Of a stretch of DNA of 31,432 bases, positions 21,886-31,432 are shown piece by piece (position 1 is the stretch's first letter; the number at the start of each line of letters is the position of its first letter). This stretch comes from Heterobasidion occidentale (lineage: Eukaryota; Basidiomycota; Agaricomycetes; Russulales; Bondarzewiaceae). The position numbers were made by a program, and so were the translations under genes. A model generated the notes under the pieces. The model was given only the letters and a program-made list of their open reading frames with translations. It made no database searches and had not been told where the DNA came from. The stretch lies in NCBI GenBank assembly GCA_039111635.1, contig JBCAQO010000108.1:1-31432 (forward strand), written 5' to 3'.

Positions 21886-23949
21886 GCTCGGGAATGGTGA
21901 CGCGAGGTCGTCTTGGAGGTGATAGCGACCAGTCATGTTTTCTCAGGCGGGAACGCCGACGTTATGTACACGTTGACCAATGAAGGATATAAGAGGATAT
22001 AAGCCGGCGATGACAAGGCACAGAACTTGGGAATCGGCGGAACGATGGGATATGACGAATAGAGTGACTGTCTGCAAGACAAATCGGCTGGTAAGCTGTA
22101 CGAGACCGCAGACTCACTTCAAAAAATTGCGGCACTTTTGCTAGGAACTGGAGGATAACGCAATCGAAGTGCACCCGAGTGCACCACGCGTTTAGTGCAC
22201 GAAGATGGCCATCAAACAGCCCAGTGAACAGCGGGGGCACTTGGTGCAGTGCCATCAACCGGCGGCTCGACAGCGATGCGACGATGGCAACGGTGCAGAC
22301 GAAGTTGTGAACGTCCGGAGTCAGTCCAGAGTCTTGTAGACTGTTGGCAGCGGCCGACGCCGTCGCAAAAAATCCTTTGAGTCGAACTCCGCACGCATCA
22401 TTTGGACTCAGAATCCATCGAAATGGCAATTCAACCCCATATTGGGGTTTACTACTCTCCTCTATTTCCAACGCTATCGTGCTGCACTGCTGCATTGCAC
22501 GACCGATGCTTGACCGATAATGTAAGTGCTCCGGATCGGATCAAACATGACAGATTTCACCGGAAATTACAGAGAAACTGACATACAGACGAGAGCCAAG
22601 GAGAGGGACTGACGAAGTACCTCAAAGTTCACCGAACGCCACTACTACGCCACTGGACGCCATGACGGAAATACCGCGTAGATGAGTAAATTGTGCAGCG
22701 ATCCCCCCGCAGCGAGATCAGCACATCTGTGCGTTCCAGAGCCGTGGGGGGATGTGGGTCAGCGCGTCAGAAATCGAGTATTACTCACTCTTGGCCGTAA
22801 GGAAAGACCTTGTGATGCACGACACGTCCAGTCCACAGCGTGCGGAGCCGTGAGATCAAGCAATCGCCCATGCTAACGCTATACTGATTATCAGGAGAGC
22901 TGGCCAGCGCTCGTTTGTACAGGACGAGACGATTGTGATAAAAGTGACAGCCAGCATGACGCGTGTGCGAAATGAAGGGGAAAGACTGTGATAGATCGTC
23001 TCTCGTAAATGGAGAGGGTGACAGTCCGGACGAGCAACTTGGTTCCATTCAGATGTTGAAGCTCGGGGACGTCGGGTACAATGGCAGTTAAGCTTTGCGA
23101 AATGATCGTAAACCGATCTAAGAGTGTGGCGAAAGTATGTTTACCAGATACTGCAAGTGTGTGTCCCAAAAGGGACAACCATGCGACGAGTGGAAGAATA
23201 TTGAGCACGACGAGGCGCATTTGGACGACCATGGATTTTTCTGTCAATTAAACTTCGAAAAGCGGCCTTCGGTGGAGAAAAATAGCATTCATACCTGCAA
23301 ACATGCACCACGGCAGGAAATCACCGCACCACAATCATTTGGATAACGTAGCTGGGAACATATCGTAGCGTGTCGTGTTGTAATATCAGAAGGGAGGAGG
23401 GCGGTCGAGAACGGGCGGGGGCTTGGAAGAGCCTCTGAGAGTGGTTTTGATCTGCTCGCTTGTGCTGCCGGCCACCGCCGTCATCGTCGGGAACTGAGGT
23501 ACACACTCGGACACCACGATGGCCTCCGATCTGTTCGCGCCCATAAAGCATCCAATTTACTACGACGCGTAGTGCAAATTGATGCTAGTACTGCAGACAC
23601 TAGGATAGGTAGATACGGGCGTCTTTTTTTGGTTAGTTGATACATGATCAACGCATCGCCGCATCACCGTGTACGCTGCACAGCTGTCATAATTTAGTTT
23701 GAGCTTTAGTACCCACGGCAAGATATCTCGACTGATGGCGGCTAAGTGGTGAGGTTGTGCCATGCAGTGCTCGAAGTAAGGGTCGCGACGGCTCCTCACA
23801 GCCTGTGAATGATGACTTGACCAGCGGATCTGAAGAGAAAAGAGACGAACGGGGATGAAACCAGTCGCAAGAGCTAGATCCTTTATCTGCGGTGCGAAGG
23901 TTATATGAACTTGTAGATCAGGGCCATCAGAATGCTGAACAGACGGCAC
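21886..23949 (-). CDS. Unresolved minus-strand gene, probably membrane protein
   Basis: Several minus-strand segments read as coding but I could not join them. From upstream: ~23949-23690 (HHSQAVRSRRDPYFEHCMAQ), ~23530-23390 (TSEQIKTTLRGSSKPPPVLD), ~23247-22895 with MRLVVLNILPLVAWLSLLG, a segment ending HHKVFPYGQE at a GTGAGT donor near 22793, and 22495-22115 (DVHNFVCTVAIVASLSSRR). The last ends QFFE at a GTGAGT donor and continues after CTTGCAG into SQVLCLVIAGLYPLISFIG, stopping near 21953. A second coding-like tail (PRVTIPEPPSAEEL) ends near 21888 in another frame. Hydrophobic segments suggest a membrane protein. No family is recognised and it may be broken. Confidence 0.3.
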
Positions 23950-24504
23950 TGATACATGCTACCTCCAGGATATGGAGAAAATGATGAACATCATGAGGGT
24001 AGATGGGAAAGGGTGTCACATGTTACTGTGACTTGCTGCAGCGTCTTTTCGATCCGAGTCGCCTCTCAGCGTTTATGCACCACTCCCTCTGATTTGATTC
24101 ATGGTTCCCGTTCCTGTCTCATTGTGGTTCTGTCGTTACGCCATGGCAAACGCGGTCTATTCAGTTGGCCGAATATAGTATATGCGGTACGGTCATTGAT
24201 CGAGGCTTCGCAAGCCAACACCCAGGAGCAGGATGGATCGCAATATCTACGTATGTAAATTTCCTCACCGAATAGTTACGCAAGCACATCGGAGCGATTC
24301 CCTGTGCATGCTGATGATGCTTGTTCCATATCCACGATCAATTCACATTAACATCCGACGGTGTACCGGACTTCTGACCTTATCCGAACTCAGACGCCCT
24401 CCAGGGACTCAAAAGGCCATTCTCATGTCAATTTAGCAACCATTTCCTTTAATACTTCGTGATCCCCCCTTCCTCCCTCCACGACCCCATCTCGCCTTTG
24501 CGAC
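23950..24504. other. Upstream region of the P450 gene
   Basis: Only short frames are present. It lies between the start of a minus-strand gene and the start of the P450, so both promoters should lie here. No operator-like repeats were recognised. Confidence 0.4.
24455..24504 (+). promoter_or_regulatory. Pyrimidine-rich leader before the P450 start
   Basis: The ~45 bases before ATG are almost all C and T with few purines, a composition often found around transcription starts and 5' leaders of fungal genes. No clear TATA box was seen. The functional role is inferred. Confidence 0.3.
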
Positions 24505-26543
24505 ATGGCCGTTCCAATTTCTTTCACGGATGCCCTCTTAATTCTGGGCGGCCTTTGGCTCGCCAAACGTCTTCTTTCCAAGAAACCAGCAGCTCCCCTC
24601 CCTCCGGGTCCCAAGGGTTTGCCTCTGGTAGGCAACGTTTTCGATATGCCCAAAACAAAGGAGCACCTCGAGTTTGCGAAATGGGGCCAAGAGTACAACA
24701 GTGAGTCTAAGTTTCATGTTCTATGGGGACCGTACTTAACGCGCCGTCGCAAGGCGACATCGTCTACGTCAAGGTGCTCGGACAGCCCATTGTCATCCTC
24801 AACAGCGCGAAGGTGACATTCGAGATGTTGGACAAGAAGAGCTCTCTGTATTCAGACCGGCCTGTTTTTCGTGTCGCGAGCGAGATGGTTGGGTGGAAAG
24901 ACGTCCTCGTCCTCACACCCTATGGTGATCGGTTCCGTGAGTCTCGTCGGCAGCTGCACCGTCTGATGGGCACGAAGGCCGGATGCGAGACCTTTGCGGA
25001 TTTGATGGAGACAGAGGCACGGAAGTCGTTGAGACGTCTCCTGGCGAACCCGGATGATTTCAGACAGAACATTCGCAAGTAAGTCGCCGCAGTTACCATT
25101 GAGTATAATTTCATAGGGCTGAATTGGATTTAGGACCGCTGGCGCTGTTATTTTGATGATCGCCTACGGCTACAAGACTAACGAAGACGAGGATCCCCTG
25201 ATCAAGCTCGTTGACGTCGCCACGGATCAGTTTTCAAAGCTGACGGAGGCAGGCGGCCACATCATTGATGTTTTCCCTCTTCGTAAGTGGAGATGCTATC
25301 ATCTGATGTCACCTGGCACTGACCTGCGTGCAGTTCGGTACATTCCTTCGTGGGTTCCTGGAATCAACTTCCACAAGACGATTGCTAAATGCAAGGCGAC
25401 TTTGGAGGAGATGGCGAATGTGCCCCACAATTTTGTGAAGCAACAAATGGTGAGTTTGGCTCCGTACAACTAAAACAAATATCTCATCTAACCGCATGAC
25501 TTCAGGCAGAGGGCTCAGCTGTTCCTCGTTCACTTCAACCCGTCTCGAAGGCAAGATTCTTACACCACAGAGCAAGAGGATATTGTCAAATGGTCGGCAG
25601 CTTCTCTCTACAGTGGTGAGTTCATTGTAGCATTTGGGACTCGTCGTCTTGACTGATGCTGTTTTGTAATCTAGGTGGTGCCGATAGCGTACGCCTCGCT
25701 TTCTTGTTTTGAAGCGACGCGTTCCTGACCCTTCTCTCGATTTAGACTGTCTCCGCGCTCTCTACGTTCTTCCTGGCGATGACACTTTATCCTGAGATCC
25801 AAAAGAGGCTCAGGCAGAAATTGATGCCGTCGTAGGCACAGATCGCCTCCCTACCTTGGCTGACAGGCCACATCTGCCATATGTTGACGCCGTGATCAGT
25901 GAGACGCTTCGATGGGCTCCCGTTGGTCCTCTCAGTACGTATCTTGTTCTTGCCCAAAAGCGCCACTTTTTGACGCCGTGCTGTCAATCAAACCATATAC
26001 AGGTGTAGCACACAGACTGCAGGAAGACGACATCCATAACGGGTACTTTATCCCTAAGGGCTCCATCATCATTCCCAACGCTTGGTTCGTGTTTTACCGC
26101 CATACCGTTAGATTTTCGCTTAGCTTCTATTTGATGCAGGGCGATGCTGCACGATCCCAAGACGTACAGAAATCCAGAGAAGTTTGATCCCGACCGCTTC
26201 CTCGATTTGGAAGGGTGGTCCCGCAGAGCAAGATCCCAGAGCTTATGGCTTTGGCTTTGGACGCCGGTGAGTATTCTTCCCCGCCCAGCTTCCCCTTCTG
26301 GACCCTCTAACGTGTTTCAATTCTAGCATCTGCCCCGGTCTTGCTCTCGCCGACATGTCGATCTTCTCCAACGTTGCTGCGAATTTGGCAGCGTTCGACA
26401 TCCGCACTGTTGTCGACAGCAACGGCAAGCCCGTCGAGGTCGTGCCGGAGTTCACGGACGGGACGATCAGTCACCCCGCGCCATTCAAGTGCAGCATCAA
26501 GCCTCGCTCGGCTCACGCAGAGCACCTCATCTTCGCCGACTAA
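24505..26543 (+). CDS. Cytochrome P450 monooxygenase (ten exons, frame-disrupted)
   Basis: Exons: 24505-24700, 24754-25078, 25134-25282, 25334-25449, 25506-25615, 25675-25688 (14 nt), 25746-25934, 26003-26084, 26140-26266 and 26327-26543; about 515 aa. It opens with a hydrophobic ER anchor and the hinge [14 protein letters not shown]. It then shows the I-helix GGADST, the K-helix [14 protein letters not shown] and the heme loop FGFGRRICPG, where Cys ligates heme. It resembles basidiomycete P450s of the O-methylsterigmatocystin-oxidoreductase-like type; the substrate is unknown. Splice sites are good, but exons 5, 7 and 9 have lengths incompatible with their phases. The conserved reading shifts near 25525, 25562-25569, 25806 (before [10 protein letters not shown]) and 26213 (before [12 protein letters not shown]). 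Either the sequence has several indel errors or this is a young pseudogene. Confidence 0.92.
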
Positions 26544-27478
26544 ACAACGGAAGCCACGACTGTATCTTGCGCATTGTTTTGCGTCTTATGCACGGCCTGT
26601 ACATCGCATATTTATGGGGATCCCACTAACACCCGCCCTAACCCCGTCTTTCATTTGTCACCTACTTTTTGTTGCGGTGAAGGCTCCCATAGATTTGGGA
26701 CAGGGGCGCGCTCGCCTCGCACGCCGCCGGTTTAGAATACGACATTTATCTCTATACATGCTTGCTTGTATTTTTTACAACATCAGCTTATTATTCATTC
26801 GGACTGTGGCCGCTGGCTTCTCGGATTATTATTTTGAGAAGATATTTTCTTCTCTGACCGAAACGATAGATACGATAAACCACGCGGGCAGTTGCTGATC
26901 TCATTGTAGAATTTAAACATCCAAGTGAAACAGAGGTTGGAAAAACGGAGGATATTTTCGTGAATGAAGAAACGCTGAAACAGGTTACAGCAATGATGGA
27001 CATGTTTTCAAACAGAGCAGCCGAAGTGGACGATGAGAACCGGCCTCCACAGATGTGAGCACCCCATCTACATATCTTCACACAGGCACCGTCAACGGTC
27101 CAATCCCGCCACTCCCGTAAGAAACGAAGAAAACTAGGGACGAATAGCCTGCGTTCAACAACGCACGTGGCAAGCATACAATATGGCCCTCGGTGTCCTC
27201 GGAGTTAGCAGCCTGACCCCACGAGGGCTTGACGCATCACAGAAAACTCTGTAAAGAGACCTGCTCATCAGTTGAACCAGATGCTGAATATGCGCAGTGT
27301 TTGATTCTGAGTTGTCTATGTACTTCGAGTGAGGGAGATACAAATCTCTGAACTTGAGCCTATTGTCCAAGCAGAACCAAACAAAACCATTTCCCTTCCT
27401 TGCTCCATCTTGCCAAACACTGGATTCAACAGAACCCAGCGACATCAAAACATCATCAAGCTCTGCTTTCCACTAAGA
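26544..27478. other. Spacer downstream of the P450
   Basis: It starts with the P450 3' flank. One plus-strand frame from ~26894 to a TGA at 27056-27058 is coding-like and acidic (LIVEFKHPSETEVGKTEDIF, AAEVDDENRPPQM). It might be a leftover of a larger gene, but there is no start or partner exon. The rest shows nothing. Confidence 0.35.
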
Positions 27479-28616
27479 ATGGCTCCTCAAACATCGCAGA
27501 CGTCTATATGTGGGGATAAAATTAGAATCCGACCTCACCACCATATCCACGAGTACTCGGTGCTGTTTTCACTGCCCGATGACGATCCAGTTCAAGTATC
27601 CTTCTCACTCCTCTAGCCACAAGCATGACGTGCCCAAACGCGTCGTGTCATATGGGAGGCTCATCTGCGTAGCTAGTTTCCATTCGCGGTCATTGAATAA
27701 AGACTCGATAACGCTAGTATGTACGTTTCCCTGATTTCATCTCAATCTGGAATTCGGGCTACTCTGATGCGCTCGCACAGTCTACTGGAACTCGGGACTC
27801 GGACGGATGCTCTATGATACTAGGCTCGCCTCCTATGCGGCTTCTTGCCGGGCGTTGACCTCTTCCCCAAAACAGACACACATGTGGACGTCGAAGTTTC
27901 GATACTCTCGGTCATGGGACGATGAATTTCCGTGTGCGAGAGATATGCTTCGAAGTATCGTAAACCTGTGCCCTCAAGTCTTCGCATGCGACAAGCACTT
28001 TGCGGTGTCATTGAGAGCTAATTTTCAAACGATGGACCATGGCGGACGAAAATCATACCAGCGAAATGCGTCGGCGCCAGAAGTTTGGCAGTATGTCATT
28101 GGTGCCAAATTTTCACGCTTCCTCCATTTGTTTTTTGCCCCCCGCTACTACGTCGTGCTCTATCCAGTTCTCGAAGTTAGACGCTCCGAATAAGCTTTTT
28201 TTTTCGGAGCTTGGACTAAGCATGGTTATGAATTTTCCTCGGGATCAGTTCGATGAACATAGCTATCTCCGTTTGCTGCAAGGTGAGTCGGAATTCCGAT
28301 CCCATTCCGTACAATTGATCGATCGCTCTATCCGCGAGGACCATCGCCATCCATAGCTGGGCATCCTTCACCAAGCCAAGAAGTCAACTTGCGGTCTTCG
28401 GTGCATGTCGTGCCTCATGTCCAGGTCGTATCAAACTCCGTCGACTTCATCACCAGCATGAGGTTGGTTGACGCTTGTCTGCATCTGATTCGCCAGCGCT
28501 CTTGGTCGAATATACTTCTCGTGACTGCATTGTCCCTATATGGGCACATATATAAACAAGATCGCCCATCGTGCAAGGCATGTTGCGTTTCTATGTGCTG
28601 CGACCCTATACTTTGA
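27479..28616 (+). pseudogene. Frame-disrupted gene of unknown family
   Basis: Coding-like text starts at MAPQTSQTSICGDKIRIRP (27479). It switches frame near 27590 to KYPSHSSSHKHDVPKRVVSY, and a GTATGTAC...CGCACAG intron (~27718-27780) leads to YWNSGLGRMLYDTRLASYAA. The text continues through FQTMDHGGRKSYQRNASAPE, shifts to another frame after VLYPVLE near the T-run at ~28195, and runs through RDQFDEHSYLRLLQGESEF to DHRHP followed by a TAG at 28354-28356. It resumes in another frame with SSVHVVPHVQVVSNSVDFI and ends at 28616. The order of segments is consistent with one ~350-aa protein. The in-frame stop and at least three shifts argue for a pseudogene. I cannot name the family. Confidence 0.5.
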
Positions 28617-28722
28617 GTGACTCTCCCTTGCAAACGCATTCCCCCCAAGCTTTCTCCAAAGAGCTCATCTTGATTGATCACATTGACTGGCTTCATTTCC
28701 CTTCACTCGTCACTTTGTACAG

Positions 28723-30142
28723 ATGAGGTTGATCATACCAATCGCACTCGGCGTATTCTGTCTCAGAGGTCGTTATGTCTGGGCGCTGCCTATCACGGAC
28801 GTCATGCGACGTTCATCCTCTTCTTGTGATGATCTACATCACTGCAGAACGATATGGAGCATCATCTGGAGTTGCGTGGCAACCATATTTTCATGCACTT
28901 GGGTTGCTCTTCATCCGAATATACCAGGCTTGAATGAGACCTTCTTTGATGTGTTCAAGCGGCGAGCACAACTTATGCTCCTGACGTTCCTTGCACCGGA
29001 GCTTATCATCATGTGGGCGATGCGTCAGTGGTTCGTCGCCTCTAGATTAGCTCAAGAACATGATAGTGCGTTTTACTTATCTGTTTCGGCGTGTATATTC
29101 TGACCACATTCTCACGCCTGTAGGAGAACACTGGACACAGACACATGGCTTCTTTGCCCTCATGGGGGGTTTCGTCCTCTATGACAATGAGCAAACGTTC
29201 CACGTTCTAGGGCCGGGGGATCTTGTTGATGAGAATCTTTTATTTCCGGACGTCGACGAGGCCGACATCAAGGACAGGAGTAAAGGCGACATGATGACCA
29301 AAGGGCTCGTGTTGCTTCAGACTGGCTGGTTCATCGTCCAATGCATCGCACGCGGGGTTGAGCGGTTACCTCTCACAGAGCTCGAACTCGTGACGCTCGC
29401 TTTCGCAGCGCTTAACCTCACGACCTATGCGTTCTGGTGGAATAAGCCGCTCAACGTCCAGCGTCCTATCGCTGTTCTGCGTCACCAGGGGACATGGGAG
29501 GGGAGCGTGGCCGCGACTGGAGGTAAAGAAAGTGGCCAAGATGCAGAGGTACAGACGCAGGGGACTGGAAGCCAAACGCGATGGGACAAGTTGACGTATT
29601 TCATGATCCAGACACCTATTCGCAAGTTGGACGACCTCGTCATTCGTATAGGTGGCACTGAGGAGACCGACCACCTCCGGGACTGCTTGAGAGTGCCCAC
29701 ATTCTATGCTGGAGACCTCAAAAGGTACAATCACTCGGATGGCAATCGCAATGTTGACAAGAACATAGTCCCGCGGCGCATTAGTTTCCTCATAGCAGGG
29801 GTCGCAGTGGTGTTTGGATCCATCCACTGCATCGCATGGCAGTTCAGCTTCTCGTCCCACGAAGTCCAGCGGCTGTGGCGTGTTTCCTCTATTGTTCTCA
29901 TATGTGTCCCGATCGTTCACTTGCTGCGATACCTGCTCATCGACCCTATGGACCGCTTGGCGGAGTGGTGGTTTCCGTTCAAGCTATTACAGTGGGTTCT
30001 GTTGTTTTCCGTTTCTTGCACTACGGCTTTGTACGTCATTGCTCGGGTTATGCTCCTGGTCATTGCGTTGATGTCTTTGAACACATTGCCTCCGGGAGCA
30101 TACCAGACAGTCCATTGGACTACGTTCATACCACACATATGA
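28723..30142 (+). CDS. Multi-pass membrane protein with signal peptide (intact)
   Basis: Two exons, 28723-29065 and 29124-30142, joined in phase 1 across a 58-nt intron, encode 453 aa without any break. The N-terminus (MRLIIPIALGVFCLRG) looks like a signal peptide. It is followed by CDDLHHCRTIWSIIWSC, CTWVALHPNIPG and ELIIMWAMRQWF, hallmarks of a large agaricomycete membrane family of unknown function. Further features are THGFFALMGGFVLYD, the acidic DIKDRSKGD, TELELVTLAFAALNL, FWWNKPLNV, and three or four C-terminal helices ending in WTTFIPHI. About seven to eight hydrophobic segments are visible. It is convergent with a paralogue whose end is 220 bp away. Confidence 0.85.
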
Positions 30143-30361
30143 TTCTAGCTCCGAGAACCCCTCTTCCGCTATTGAGCCCACCACGAGAGTAGTATTTGTG
30201 CATTTATCTTGTTCTTTTCTGTATCGATTTCATGGCCTCTTTGATATGTTTAAAAACTTATCCAAAGTATGAGGAATAAAATAAATTTATGGGCCCTATA
30301 AATAAAAGTGAGAACACAAAACGAGGCTCAGGAGAGCGAAAATCGAAAAGCGGGAAAGTCA
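30143..30361. terminator. Shared convergent 3' region with poly(A) signals
   Basis: This 219-bp spacer separates two convergent stop codons. It is A/T-rich and contains AATAAA at 30275-30280 and a second AATAAA-like word near 30300, both suited to plus-strand 3' end formation. Confidence 0.4.
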
Positions 30362-31432
30362 TTAGAGGTGCGGGATGTAAGTAGTCCAATTTATAGTATC
30401 GTACGATCCTGGAGAGAGCGACCGCAAAGAAGCAAACGATTGGATATCAATGTGAAACGAGCGAGGGCATAAAGAACAGATGTGGCGGGGACAACATAAA
30501 CGCTCATCCGCTGCAAGATTTTGCTAAGGGAATCTATATGTAACAAAAATGCCATACCAGATGAACGCGGGCACACCTATAAGGACGGCAGAGGAGACAC
30601 GCCATAATAATAGCTCTGTGTCAGACGTGAATACAGACGACCAGGCAATCAGTGAACGGCTCCAAACACCATGGCGACACATCCAATGAAATTGTAGATG
30701 GTTGTATCCTCCTGAGGGGTGGTCTCTCCAGCGAACAAGGTGCGCACTCTGGAGCTGTTTGGCTTGACAAGACTGAAGGTCCCGTCGGTTTCGCACACTG
30801 GATGGGCAATGAAGGTGACGAGGTCGTCTATCATGGATATTCCATACTTTCGGGAGTATTGGTCTTTTGGAGGATCCCGTTTTTCCGCGAGCTCTTGCTC
30901 GGCCTCCAGGATAAGTATCGCCGAGTGGTCACAAATCTTGACTGGCACGGGTAAGCGGACGTCGAGGGGCTTCTGCCACCAGAACGCGCGCGAGGGCATG
31001 GTCAAGATGGCAAATGCCAGAGTCACGACCTCGAGTTCGGTGAGCGGGAGATGCTCCGCTGTCCGCACAATGCACTGGAGCACGAACCAGCTCAGCTGGA
31101 GAGTCGCCAGAGCTTTGGCTAACGTGTCGCCCTTGCTCTTGTCGTCAATCTGATCTTCAGTGACAGCGGGGAAGTCAATTGCCCCAATTGTGAGCAGGTC
31201 ATTGAAGTCTTGTGGTCCGAGAGTAGACGAGGTATTCCCATGAGACAGCATGAATCCTCCCATGCCAGCGAAAAATCCATGGGTAAGTGTCCAACCACGA
31301 TCTTTCAAAATAATAGCGTTGGTACAGATTTCATCGTGCGTTTAGAAAGAAAGATGGAAGGATACCTTGGTACCGCTTCGCTAAATCTCGTGCAACATAC
31401 CACTGGCGCATCGCCCACAGGATTACAAGCTC
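30362..31432 (-). pseudogene. Paralogous membrane protein, N-terminus off window, frame-broken
   Basis: Exons visible: 31432-31366 (continues beyond the window) and 31301-30362, joined in phase 1 over a 64-nt intron at the same place as in the neighbouring gene. Shared motifs with the convergent paralogue: ELVILWAMRQWYVARDL, THGFFAGMGGFML, DDKSKGD, TELEVVTLAF, FWWQKPLDV, a CVAMVFGAVH helix, LLLWRVSSAVLIGVP and the ending SYDTINWTTYIPHL. The frame breaks near 30648 (one base missing before ATTGCC restores HC-IAW), near 30540 and near 30440. After the last break the family-like C-terminus ends at 30362. It could be a degenerate duplicate or sequence error. The two copies are clearly divergent, so the duplication is not recent. 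Confidence 0.72.

Noticed and set aside
21886..23949. Zn2Cys6 transcription factor
   Set aside because: Some segments faintly recall the middle homology region, but no cysteine cluster was found and several segments are membrane-like.
19324..26543. Secondary-metabolite cluster from hydrolase plus P450
   Set aside because: Only two oxidative enzymes, several kb apart with an unrelated gene between them, and no synthase, transporter or regulator was recognised.

Overview
The window is nuclear DNA of a filamentous basidiomycete, most likely an agaricomycete. It has moderate-to-high GC, coding on both strands, and genes cut by many short introns of about 50-100 nt with GT(R)NGT donors and YAG acceptors. 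Several proteins are of kinds I know mainly from Agaricomycetes. All calls come from reading translations and splice signals by eye; no database was searched.

Layout. 1-2.65 kb is repeat-rich, with an old terminal-inverted-repeat element (1090-1819) that contains a tRNA-like pol III A/B-box pair. 2.65-5.19 kb (-) is a seven-exon F-box-like gene. 5.2-7.1 kb holds only decayed coding-like fragments. 7.26-9.84 kb (-) is a ~14-exon gene that joins a lineage-specific N-terminal region to a ubiquitin-like domain and a C-terminal RING finger, with 7-nt and 17-nt micro-exons and one GC-AG intron. 10.45-11.64 kb (-) is an unresolved polytopic membrane gene. 12.28-14.55 kb (-) is a four-exon multi-pass membrane protein with a Ser/His/Arg-rich N-terminus. 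14.64-15.26 kb (-) is a possible small single-pass membrane protein. 15.3-17.3 kb has no convincing gene. 17.31-18.83 kb (-) encodes a protein with a C-terminal coiled coil. 19.32-20.90 kb (-) is a soluble epoxide-hydrolase-type alpha/beta hydrolase. 21.9-23.95 kb (-) is unresolved. 24.51-26.54 kb (+) is a ten-exon cytochrome P450. 27.48-28.62 kb (+) is a broken gene. 28.72-30.14 kb (+) and 30.36-31.43+ kb (-) are convergent paralogues of one membrane-protein family: the first is intact, the second is interrupted and runs off the window.

A theme runs through the window. In at least five genes a conserved reading continues across a point where the frame is off by one base, often at a short homopolymer. 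The exon lengths implied by well-matched splice sites are off by exactly the same amount. This pattern fits uncorrected indels in a long-read assembly, but some genes (27.5-28.6 kb, perhaps the P450) may be true pseudogenes. The P450 and the epoxide hydrolase are both oxidative or detoxifying enzymes, but another gene separates them and I see no clear biosynthetic cluster.
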